Shown piece after piece: positions 1-5,977 of a DNA stretch of 6,120 nt. Below the pieces are notes generated by a model. The model was not told the DNA's origin, searched no databases, and was given only the letters and a program-made list of their open reading frames with translations. This DNA is from Armatimonadota bacterium (lineage in GTDB: Bacteria; Armatimonadota; Armatimonadia; Armatimonadales; Armatimonadaceae), in assembly GCA_014381035.1 (NCBI GenBank), contig JACMIS010000933.1, positions 1 through 6,120 of the forward strand, in the 5' to 3' direction. Position 1 is the first letter of the stretch, and every line of letters begins with the position of its first letter. Made by a program: the position numbers and the translations under genes.

Positions 1-93
1 CCACAAACCGCCGCACGACGGACAGTAGTCAATTTCGACACCCTGTCGCTCTACCGCCGCCAGCGGTAGCGCACACAAAGGACAATTTAACAT
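1..93 (-). CDS. TFIIB-type zinc-ribbon (zf-TFIIB) protein, N-terminal part, cut by the left edge
   Basis: Reading leftward from the ATG at 93-91 gives 31 open codons that run off the window. The peptide holds two zinc-binding knuckles, C4-P-L-C7 and Y23-C-P-S-C27-G-G-L-W, separated by a VERQGVEIDYC stretch. This is the usual N-terminal pattern of the small bacterial zf-TFIIB family, where CPxC is followed by a hydrophobic/charged linker and then CPxCGGxW. Members are short proteins, mostly of unknown role, in which the four cysteines bind one zinc ion. The start at 93 is preferred because GGAGGGGG (minus strand, 107-100) sits 6 nt upstream. An in-frame ATG at 120 would add nine residues (MKKGRRGLV), but it has no good ribosome site and would swallow the one just named. 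The family call is strong. The length and C-terminus are unknown. Confidence 0.82.
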   Translation of the reverse strand, partial: MLNCPLCALPLAAVERQGVEIDYCPSCGGLW

Positions 94-245
94 GACCAAC
101 CCCCTCCGTCCCTTCTTCATCAGGGAGGACTGAATTGTGCTCCCGTCTATAACGACCAGCAAGACCCGTGTTTGGTTGCGCTCGTCGCCTTAGCCGTATC
201 GCCGCGCCCTGCTATTTTATTAAACACGTGAAGAGAAGTTTTGTT

Positions 246-260
246 GCGGCGTTTTGCCGC
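246..260. repeat. Short GC-rich hairpin just downstream of the vWA gene
   Basis: GCGGC (246-250) and GCCGC (256-260) form a 5-bp stem with a 5-nt loop, starting 6 nt past the stop codon of the vWA gene. In the direction of that gene (minus strand) the hairpin is followed by A/C-rich sequence, not a T-run, so it is not a canonical intrinsic terminator. It could still protect the 3' end of the transcript. The rest of 94-266 shows no convincing gene. It contains an AT-rich patch near 215-225 that could serve as promoter sequence for the zinc-ribbon gene. Confidence 0.35.
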
Positions 261-266
261 TTTCGA

Positions 267-2144
267 TTATCGTTTTCGGCGATGAAACAGCCACCATTCA
301 AAAGCAAGAAGAATAAGGAGGGGCGCGGCGAAGTAGACCCACCCCTCTTGCGGCGACTTGCGCGGCTTCGTGGGATCGGTGCCTTCTTTCGCGATGTCGG
401 TGACGGTGATTTGCGGTGACGTATCGGGCGCAATCTGCGTCTCCCCCGCCGATAATAGAGAAACGGCGAACCGGCTTTTCGCACCGTTCGGCGGGGTGAT
501 CGTGTAAATCCCGACGCGGTCGGTGGCGGAGAAGGTGCCTCCGGATACCGACTCGCTTTTGCCGTCGCTCCTGGTTATGCTCCCGCCTGCGGGAATCGGA
601 ACCGTGTCACCGGGGCGCAGAACGCGGGCTTGATCCGCGTCGGTGCGTCCGGCGAGATAGGCGACGGCGTTCGATATGAAAACGGGGAACGCGACGCGAA
701 GCGGAAAATCGCTTTGTGTCGGGCGGAACGCCACATAGGCGACGCGTGTTTCGCCCCGCCCGGCAACACCGCTTCCAGAACGCTCCCCGAGGACGACCAG
801 CGGTGCGGTCTTGCTTTCCACGACGACCGATGCCCAGGGTGCCGGTGTCACCTTACGCGCCAAACGCACGCGGACGCCGGATAGATCGGTGAACCGCAGT
901 AATGGCGAAGCGCGATCCCAGTCCAGAATCGGCGGCGATTCGATGTTGGCACCGCCGGACGTAACGGGTGCAATATCGCCGGTCGGTATCGCACCGAAGA
1001 AAAGGTACCGACCGGCGGGCAGTTTTGCGGGCGGTGTGTTCTCACTATTCCAGACGACCAGATCGTGGGTAGAAACACTCTTCGGCGCAAACGCCGACGG
1101 GGAGACCCGTTGCACCGTGACGCGGGGCGCGAGCGACAACGCCCGTTCCAAAAAGGGGTCGTCGTTTCCGGCGACTAATAACACCCGGATCGCCCTGCGA
1201 CTCGGCAACGCAGCGGACGCTTCGTTATCGGCAAGGAGTTCGTCGCCCGATTCGATGCGGGCGGATAGGAAATCGGCGGTTGGTGGAATATCGGTATTGG
1301 CGAGCGGGATGACCAGCGAACGGGTTTCCCCGGCGGGAAGCTTTATCTCCCGCGCTTCGATCAACTTGTCGCCCGAGCGCAACGCAAGCGGGACGGTGTG
1401 TGGTTTCGCGTCGGCGTTCTGCACCGTGACGAACGCTTGCGTTCCCGCCGCATCGGCTTCCTCGCGGACATCGAACGCGGTGATCCCGACATTCGCGCTC
1501 CCCTTCCCGACCGTGACGGCGGATAGGCTCGCCCCACCCAGCGATAATTCATCCTGCCGGGAAAACGCCCCATCAGTAATAAGGGTCACACGAGCATCGG
1601 GTCGCGAAGCGACGAGCGATCCGGCGAGGAGAAGGGCTTCGCGGGGACCGTTCCCGGCATCGCTCGGCGCGGCTTTGCGCAGGGCAGATAGGAGACGCCT
1701 TTTGTCGGCGGAAAGTGCGGACAGGACGACGGGACGGGTTCCGGCAAGTACCAGCGCGATGCTGTCACTTGGCGATTTCTTTTCGATGATTTGTCGTGCT
1801 TCGCCGATTGCCGATTCGAATCGCCCGCCTGGAACGTCGGTCGCATTCATGGAAGCGGAAGCATCAATCACCAACGCGATGGTTCGCCCCCCGACCGAGT
1901 CGCTCCAGATGAATGGTCTTGCCAGCGCAAGGCAGAACAGCAGAGCGGCAAGGAGTTGCAGGAGCAGAAGCGGGTCTGTGCGAAGTTTTTGAAACGGGGA
2001 CGCGGACGCGACGGGTGAAAGCACCTGTTCCCAGAGCATCAGCGACGGAATGCGCACGTTCTCCCGCTTTTGTTTGAGCAGATACAGAAGCGTGATCGCG
2101 CCACCGATGGGCAGGAGCCAGAGAAGGGCAAGCGGAGAAAGCAT
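267..2144 (-). CDS. BatA-type vWA-domain membrane protein
   Basis: A 625-residue protein with the layout of BatA-like (aerotolerance regulator N-terminal) vWA proteins. Residues 2-23 form a first membrane segment (LSPLALLWLLPIGG), followed by a basic stretch and the RIPSLMLWEQ motif typical of the BatA N-terminal domain. Residues 58-78 form a second membrane segment ending in ALARPF. A vWA domain begins with IALVIDASASM, where D94, S96 and S98 are the DxSxS metal site, and includes a TDG at 190-192. A long beta-rich region follows, with a last membrane segment near 601-620 and an HRRKR tail. Family members are predicted to sit in the inner membrane, often with MoxR ATPases and DUF58 proteins; none is in this window. 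The open frame extends to 2180. The start at 2144 is chosen because MLSPLALL matches the usual family N-terminus and a GGAG lies 13 nt upstream, whereas 2180 has none. The exact role is unknown. Confidence 0.85.
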   Translation of the reverse strand: MLSPLALLWLLPIGGAITLLYLLKQKRENVRIPSLMLWEQVLSPVASASPFQKLRTDPLLLLQLLAALLFCLALARPFIWSDSVGGRTIALVIDASASMNATDVPGGRFESAIGEARQIIEKKSPSDSIALVLAGTRPVVLSALSADKRRLLSALRKAAPSDAGNGPREALLLAGSLVASRPDARVTLITDGAFSRQDELSLGGASLSAVTVGKGSANVGITAFDVREEADAAGTQAFVTVQNADAKPHTVPLALRSGDKLIEAREIKLPAGETRSLVIPLANTDIPPTADFLSARIESGDELLADNEASAALPSRRAIRVLLVAGNDDPFLERALSLAPRVTVQRVSPSAFAPKSVSTHDLVVWNSENTPPAKLPAGRYLFFGAIPTGDIAPVTSGGANIESPPILDWDRASPLLRFTDLSGVRVRLARKVTPAPWASVVVESKTAPLVVLGERSGSGVAGRGETRVAYVAFRPTQSDFPLRVAFPVFISNAVAYLAGRTDADQARVLRPGDTVPIPAGGSITRSDGKSESVSGGTFSATDRVGIYTITPPNGAKSRFAVSLLSAGETQIAPDTSPQITVTDIAKEGTDPTKPRKSPQEGWVYFAAPLLILLAFEWWLFHRRKR

Positions 2145-2251
2145 GAGATTACGGCAACTCCATTGTACCGTATGAACCATTGTTGTTTCGCGTCGGTTTT
2201 ACGCGACAATTTCAACAAAGGACAAGGGTGAAAAAAGGTGAATCTTACAGC
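2145..2251. promoter_or_regulatory. Divergent promoter region between the vWA gene and the secreted-protein gene
   Basis: For the plus-strand gene, TTGTTT (2183-2188) and GACAAT (2205-2210) are spaced 16 nt, a plausible sigma-70-type pair. The ribosome site AAGGTGA (2235-2241) lies 10 nt before the ATG. For the minus-strand vWA gene, TACAAT (2167-2162) is a possible -10 box without a convincing -35, which would give a very short leader. A dyad overlaps the plus-strand elements: TTGT-TT-CGCGT (2183-2193) pairs with ACGCG-ACAA (2201-2209) around a 7-nt centre. This could be an operator or an RNA hairpin. All of this is motif reading, not proof of promoter activity. Confidence 0.35.
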
Positions 2252-2737
2252 ATGAAATTAAAGATGATGCTACTCGCCGCGTCAACGACAATTCTGGCAT
2301 TTTTGGGGAACGCCCACGCTCAAATGCCCAGCGAGGCGAAGGTGAAATCGGCTATCACCCGGTTGCTCAAAGTGCCCGTCGAGAAGCCATCCAGTGATAT
2401 GGCACTGGTGGTGGATTTCGCGGAAAAGTCGGACGTTGTCACTATTGACATTGTTCAAGGGTTGGTTAATGTTGGCGACACGCCGAGAGACACCGCCCTT
2501 CTGGGATATTATGTCGCCGGTGCTGTTCAGTATGACTTGATGAATCCCAAGCAGGCGAAGGATAAGTTGGCGGACAAAGTCGCGGCAGTTCGCGCCTCCC
2601 TGCTCCTCTACAAAGCGATTCGGGCGCGGGACAACAGCTTCAAACGCCCGATGCTCGATGATCTCGCGGCACTGGATAAAAAAGGGCAACTATCCCAGCA
2701 TATCCGTTCCGTGATGGGCAAATGGAATCGTGGGTGA
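2252..2737 (+). CDS. Small secreted protein of unknown function
   Basis: A 161-residue protein that I do not recognise. The N-terminus is a clear Sec signal peptide: basic MKLK, a hydrophobic core, and a predicted signal peptidase I site after A-H-A (residues 21-23), leaving a mature protein of about 138 residues starting QMPSEAKVK. No lipobox cysteine is present, and the mature part contains no cysteine. The rest looks mainly alpha-helical, rich in Lys, Asp and Ala, with a notable LLGYYVAGAVQYDLMNP segment near the middle. The start at 2252 is supported by AAGGTGA 10 nt upstream. An in-frame GTG at 2228, preceded by AAAGGA, would add eight residues and is a fair alternative. This is the only plus-strand gene here. 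It is divergent from the vWA gene and convergent with the DUF6941 gene, with 4 nt between stops and so no room for a separate terminator. Export to the periplasm or outside is inferred from the signal peptide alone. Confidence 0.8.
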   Translation: MKLKMMLLAASTTILAFLGNAHAQMPSEAKVKSAITRLLKVPVEKPSSDMALVVDFAEKSDVVTIDIVQGLVNVGDTPRDTALLGYYVAGAVQYDLMNPKQAKDKLADKVAAVRASLLLYKAIRARDNSFKRPMLDDLAALDKKGQLSQHIRSVMGKWNRG

Positions 2738-2741
2738 GAGA

Positions 2742-3191
2742 TTATACCGACGCGCTATCAAACTCCGATTGCGCCCCCGGTATCGCCCCCAGGTCGGTTT
2801 TCGCGCTAACGTGGAGCGGGACGCGGCGCAGCAATTGGTCCCCCCGGCGGATCTCGACATGGTGGGTTCCGAACGTCATGAATGTTTGCTCGAACAAAAC
2901 GAGGTCGAGTTGCGCCGAGTCGCGGGGAAATTCCACGTGCGGCGGAACGGAGAATCGGATCTTGGTCGCCTCGCCGTGGGTCTTGCCATCCGGCGCGACC
3001 AGACTGAACTCCACTGTGTGCGCCACGCCTTTGTCGGCGGGTTCCAGCGCGAGGTCTACATACATGCTGATGGATTCCAGCTTTACCGGCACTTCGTCCA
3101 GATAAATATCCTCGAATAAGCCGAGTAGGTCCACGCCGCCTTCCGGGTGTTTTCGCACTTCATCCACGAGCAGGGCAGTAATCACTTGCAT
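2742..3191 (-). CDS. DUF6941-like protein of unknown function
   Basis: A 149-residue soluble protein with no signal peptide or membrane segment. The opening MQVITALLVDEVRKHPEGGVD, followed by LLGLFEDIYLDEVP and later LVAPDGK, resembles proteins called DUF6941. These typically begin with a short strand, an 'LxD' and a 'GkxxLlGvFd' motif, then alternate beta-strands. A small beta-sandwich fold is likely, but the biochemical role is not known. It is the last of three closely spaced minus-strand genes. Its start lies 16 nt past the stop of the preceding membrane-protein gene, and the AAAGGA ribosome site (3209-3204) overlaps that stop, which suggests translation from a shared mRNA. The family name rests on recalled motif similarity, so it is less certain than the existence of the gene. 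Confidence 0.78.
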   Translation of the reverse strand: MQVITALLVDEVRKHPEGGVDLLGLFEDIYLDEVPVKLESISMYVDLALEPADKGVAHTVEFSLVAPDGKTHGEATKIRFSVPPHVEFPRDSAQLDLVLFEQTFMTFGTHHVEIRRGDQLLRRVPLHVSAKTDLGAIPGAQSEFDSASV

Positions 3192-3207
3192 AGCCGCGTC
3201 AGTCCTT

Positions 3208-3516
3208 TCACGATTTCGATGCCATCGCGTCTTTTTCGCGGCGTACCGCTTCGTTTCGCTTCCAGGCCCCGAACAGTTTACGCAAATTCATCACCACGAA
3301 ACCGGTATATACCAGACCGAAAAGTGCCAAGGCATACCCGATGGGCGTTGCATATAGCGTAAACGCCTGCCAGGTCAGGAAACCGAAGAAAAGGGAGCCT
3401 AATACATGCCGGACCGCATAGACCCAGAACTGGAAGCGGTAGGTTGCGATCAAGCGCGGGTCGCCCGGTTCGACCGGCTTGCGGTTCGGATTCTGCCGTT
3501 GGAGCGAACCGATCAT
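3208..3516 (-). CDS. Small membrane protein, two predicted membrane segments
   Basis: A 102-residue protein not assigned to any family. The first 35 residues are polar and basic (MIGSLQRQNPNRKPVEPGDP, then an aromatic YRFQFWVYAVRH stretch). Two hydrophobic segments follow, about residues 36-56 and 58-77, and a highly charged C-terminal tail (KRNEAVRREKDAMASKS). The short loop between the segments suggests a hairpin in the membrane. Positive charge on both ends would place both termini in the cytoplasm. Its ATG lies one base after the TAA of the upstream gene, which also encodes a two-segment membrane protein, so the two are probably translationally coupled. AAAGGCGA about 11 nt upstream is a weak ribosome site inside the upstream gene. 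They may work as a pair, but no function can be read from the sequence. Confidence 0.8.
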   Translation of the reverse strand: MIGSLQRQNPNRKPVEPGDPRLIATYRFQFWVYAVRHVLGSLFFGFLTWQAFTLYATPIGYALALFGLVYTGFVVMNLRKLFGAWKRNEAVRREKDAMASKS

Positions 3517-3517
3517 G

Positions 3518-3817
3518 TTAGCGATTCGCCTTTCGCATCGCCTTTGTCGCGGCTTCCTCGGCGGCGCGATAGGCGATATAGTCGGCGTTCTCGCGGCGCA
3601 TCTTGTTTATCAGGCGGAAGCCCCAATACAGCAACAGACCAGAAGCGATGCCGAGAAACGCCACCATAGTCCAGTTTTGGGCGACAACATACATGATCGC
3701 GAGACCGCCTAAAAAGAACCCTGCCAGCAGGCGCGGCACGACGGTCAGTGCATCCGCCGGGTCAATCTTAGGGCGCGGCGCGGTATCTTCGGCGTCGTTT
3801 TGCAGAGTGGTTTGCAT
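3518..3817 (-). CDS. Small membrane protein, two predicted membrane segments
   Basis: A 99-residue protein of unknown family. A polar N-terminal arm (MQTTLQNDAEDTAPRPK, continuing to about residue 28) leads into hydrophobic segments near 30-47 and 50-70, separated by a very short QNWT turn. A charged helical tail rich in Arg, Glu and Ala follows (RRENADYIAYRAAEEAATK). The layout mirrors the next gene, which begins 1 nt after this stop codon. The gene lies 54 nt downstream of lepB on the same strand. No good ribosome site precedes the ATG: the nearest purine run, GAGG, is 17 nt or more away. An AT-rich TAAAAT sits 6 nt upstream, discussed separately. Confidence 0.78.
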   Translation of the reverse strand: MQTTLQNDAEDTAPRPKIDPADALTVVPRLLAGFFLGGLAIMYVVAQNWTMVAFLGIASGLLLYWGFRLINKMRRENADYIAYRAAEEAATKAMRKANR

Positions 3818-3823
3818 GACTTT

Positions 3824-3829
3824 ATTTTA
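3824..3829 (-). promoter_or_regulatory. Candidate -10 box giving a leaderless mRNA
   Basis: On the minus strand, TAAAAT ends 6 nt before the ATG at 3817. If it acts as a -10 element, transcription would begin at or within a base or two of the start codon, and the mRNA would be leaderless. This fits the absence of a ribosome site for this gene. No convincing -35 is seen 16-18 nt further upstream, and the gene could simply be read from the lepB transcript. Confidence 0.3.
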
Positions 3830-3871
3830 CCGCGCCTCGGGGAACGAGATTGAGAGAATTCCCGATTTCGG

Positions 3872-4744
3872 TTATCGTATCTTCCCCATGCGGTTCGGGG
3901 GCCAGAATAACACAACGGCGTGACCGACGACGCGTTCGCGCTTCAGTGGTCCCCAGATATGCGAGTCCTTGCTGTGATTACGGTTGTCCCCCATCATGAA
4001 TAGTTCATCCTTGCCCAGTTTCAGCGGTTGGTCCGTGTCTTCCGGATAATTGTAGCCCGGATCTTCGTTCGTGAATGGCTCGTTCAACGCTTTTCCATTC
4101 AGGTAGACCTGTCCGGGAATGATCTGGATCTTCGAGCCGGGGAAACCGAGAACTTGCGCCAGATCTTCTTTAGTGACTTTACGCTTCCCTTCCACCAGAA
4201 CGTAATCGGGGAAAAGTTTCACCGCCGTGTCGGGGTAAAGTCCCATCCGTTCGCGCAGATAAGAATGCGTGTCAATCGAGCCGAGCGCGCGGGCGTCAAT
4301 CGTTTCCCCGTCTACAATCACCTGCGCCCCCTTAACCTGAATCGTGTCACCGGGAACACCGATCAGTCGCTTGATATAGTCTACGTTCGGCTCGCCGCCT
4401 TCGGTCGCCGCAAGGGGAGCCTCGAAAACCAGAACATCGTTGCGATTCGGCTCATGGAGGCGGTATGAAAATTTATCCACAATCAGGCGGTCCTTGACTA
4501 GAAGTGTGGATTCCATGCTTTCGGACGGGATAAAGAACGCCTGCGCGATAAACGGACGGATGAGCAGAAACGCCAGTATGAGGACGAAGTTCACGGTATC
4601 GCACGTTTCGCTGATGGTCCGTGCCCAGGGGTCCTTCATTTTGGCGAGGGCGGCACGGATCAGGGTAAGCGCGACAACGACGCCGACGATGAAAACAGGG
4701 TCAATGTTGGCGAGTTGATCGGTGAATTGGTTAGTAGGTTGCAT
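3872..4744 (-). CDS. lepB: Signal peptidase I
   Basis: A 290-residue membrane serine protease that cleaves signal peptides from exported proteins on the outer face of the cytoplasmic membrane. Hydrophobic segments lie near residues 16-34 and 50-70. Box B reads FIPSESMESTL (71-81), with S76 as nucleophile. Box D reads DYIKRLIGVPGD (122-133), with K125 as general base. Box E reads GDNRNHSKDSHIWG (252-265), a close variant of the usual GDNRxNSxDSRxWG. About 118 residues separate boxes D and E, holding the beta-rich second domain, so the enzyme is closer in size and layout to the larger two-segment Gram-negative type than to the short Gram-positive type. The start at 4744 is the most upstream fitting ATG and keeps the first membrane segment, although no ribosome site is visible before it. 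It lies 82 nt downstream of the histidine kinase. The neighbouring secreted protein carries an Ala-X-Ala site such an enzyme would cut. Confidence 0.96.
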   Translation of the reverse strand: MQPTNQFTDQLANIDPVFIVGVVVALTLIRAALAKMKDPWARTISETCDTVNFVLILAFLLIRPFIAQAFFIPSESMESTLLVKDRLIVDKFSYRLHEPNRNDVLVFEAPLAATEGGEPNVDYIKRLIGVPGDTIQVKGAQVIVDGETIDARALGSIDTHSYLRERMGLYPDTAVKLFPDYVLVEGKRKVTKEDLAQVLGFPGSKIQIIPGQVYLNGKALNEPFTNEDPGYNYPEDTDQPLKLGKDELFMMGDNRNHSKDSHIWGPLKRERVVGHAVVLFWPPNRMGKIR

Positions 4745-4756
4745 GTTGGATTAGTG

Positions 4757-4826
4757 ATAAGTGGTTAATGATTAGAGTCTGTAGGGCGAGTGGCTTGTCG
4801 GGATAGTCCAGTCACTGACCACTTAT
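4757..4826. repeat. Imperfect inverted repeat filling the kinase-lepB spacer
   Basis: ATAAGTGGTTAATGA (4757-4771) and TCACTGACCACTTAT (4812-4826) are inverted copies matching at 13 of 15 positions, around a 40-nt centre. One mismatch would be a G-U pair in the minus-strand RNA. The right arm ends exactly at the base before the stop codon of the histidine kinase. The spacer looks poorer in G+C than the genes on either side, and it contains TGACCACT and TTAGTGAT words like those in short intergenic repeats of several bacterial groups. No T-run follows, so it is not a classic terminator. It could be a small repeat element or an mRNA structure between the two genes. Confidence 0.55.
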
Positions 4827-5960
4827 TCATTCCGGCAATGGGAGAGTAACGGTGAACCGGGTGCCTTGTCCGAGCTCGCTTTCGACGCTGACGGTGCCGC
4901 CATGCGCTTCAACAATGTGCTTTACGATGCTCAACCCCAGTCCTGTTCCCCCAGCACCGCTACCGTTTCCTTCTGTTTTTTGAAAGCGGCGGGCGCGGTC
5001 GGCTCTCCAGAACCGCTCGAAGATGCGAGGCAGATCCTGCGATAGGATGCCGATTCCCGTATCCGCCACCGTTAGCACCGCTTCTTTGGCACCGTTACTT
5101 TCACTGACTTCCACATTCGCGACAACACTCCCACCCCGTGGCGTATATTTTATCGCGTTATCCACTAAATTGAAAACGACCTGATCCATCTGGCTACGGT
5201 CGGCTTCCACCGGCACCGGACCGGAGAGCAGGGTCGGCTGGATCGTCAGATGAAGACCGCGTCGCTCGGCGTGCGCGGCGACCCGCGCCCCGACATCAGA
5301 CAGGAGTTGCGATAAATCGAAGCGGATCGGTTCGGGCTTGCCCGCCTCCGCTTTCGAGAGTTCCAGGAGGTCGGTCGAAAGAGAAACCAGCCGGTCGGCT
5401 TCGCGGATGATGGTTTCGAGAAAGCGCGGTCCGGCTTCCGGATCGTGCAACGCCCCATCCAATAACGTTTCCGCCATCGCCCGAATCGAAGCGAGCGGGG
5501 TGCGGAGTTCGTGCGACACGTTGGAAACGAAATCCGTGCGGACGGTGCGCAGGCGGTAGATTTCGGTCTGGTCCATCAGGGCTAACGTCGCGCCGCCACC
5601 GAGGGAATCGCGAACCGGGGTGACACGGGCGCGTACCTGCCGCTCACGTCCGCCGACGAGTCGTAGTTCCGTGTCACGGGGCTCGTGCGCGGTCATCGCG
5701 GCGTCAAACAGGTCGGATAAAGCACGGACGTGTGTGGCTTCCAGAAGTGTCTGCCCGATCATTTCGCCCGGCGGCGGCGGGTAGGAAGTGACCCCGAACA
5801 GTTCGCATGCGGCGGCGTTCACGCTGACGATCCGTCCTCCTTCGTCCATACCGAGCACCGCTTCAAACAAAGCATCGGCGACGACGGTGATGGATCGGGG
5901 CGGCGCAACTGTGCCAGGGGTCGCGGGCGGGGTATCGGGTTCGTCGCGCAGGGTTGGCAT
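4827..5960 (-). CDS. PAS-domain sensor histidine kinase, PhoR-like, without membrane segments
   Basis: A 377-residue kinase that should autophosphorylate on H150 and pass the phosphate to the response regulator encoded just upstream. After a Pro-rich polar N-terminus, a PAS domain spans about 26-135 ([20 protein letters not shown]). The dimerisation domain holds [17 protein letters not shown] (144-160). The ATPase domain has an N box [11 protein letters not shown] (264-274), G1 box DTGIGI (300-305), F box FERFWRAD (314-321) and G2 box [10 protein letters not shown] (337-346), all intact. The arrangement matches PhoR/PhoR-like kinases, but the protein lacks the usual N-terminal membrane helices and should be cytoplasmic. 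The start lies 17 nt past the natural stop of the regulator gene. A GAGG overlapping that stop is about 15 nt from the ATG, long for a ribosome site, so translation may depend on coupling. The signal sensed is unknown, and phosphate control is possible but not shown. Confidence 0.93.
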   Translation of the reverse strand: MPTLRDEPDTPPATPGTVAPPRSITVVADALFEAVLGMDEGGRIVSVNAAACELFGVTSYPPPPGEMIGQTLLEATHVRALSDLFDAAMTAHEPRDTELRLVGGRERQVRARVTPVRDSLGGGATLALMDQTEIYRLRTVRTDFVSNVSHELRTPLASIRAMAETLLDGALHDPEAGPRFLETIIREADRLVSLSTDLLELSKAEAGKPEPIRFDLSQLLSDVGARVAAHAERRGLHLTIQPTLLSGPVPVEADRSQMDQVVFNLVDNAIKYTPRGGSVVANVEVSESNGAKEAVLTVADTGIGILSQDLPRIFERFWRADRARRFQKTEGNGSGAGGTGLGLSIVKHIVEAHGGTVSVESELGQGTRFTVTLPLPE

Positions 5961-5977
5961 AGCGGATATTTTGTACC

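Noticed and set aside
246..260. Intrinsic terminator for the vWA gene
   Set aside because: The stem is only 5 bp and no T-run follows in the direction of transcription.
811..1992. A 393-codon open frame on the plus strand
   Set aside because: It lies wholly antisense to the BatA-type vWA gene, has low-complexity Arg/Ser/Ala-rich composition and shows no domain. It is a typical shadow in GC-rich coding DNA.
2145..2180. A 12-residue N-terminal extension of the vWA protein starting at 2180
   Set aside because: There is no ribosome site before it. The extension MVHTVQWSCRNL is unlike the BatA family, whose members begin near MLSPLALL, and it would cover the likely promoter.
2730..3119. Two overlapping plus-strand open frames
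   Set aside because: They are mirror frames of the DUF6941-like gene, with no recognisable motif and no separate ribosome site.
4028..4468. A 146-codon plus-strand open frame
   Set aside because: It is antisense to lepB, whose three catalytic boxes fix the true coding strand.
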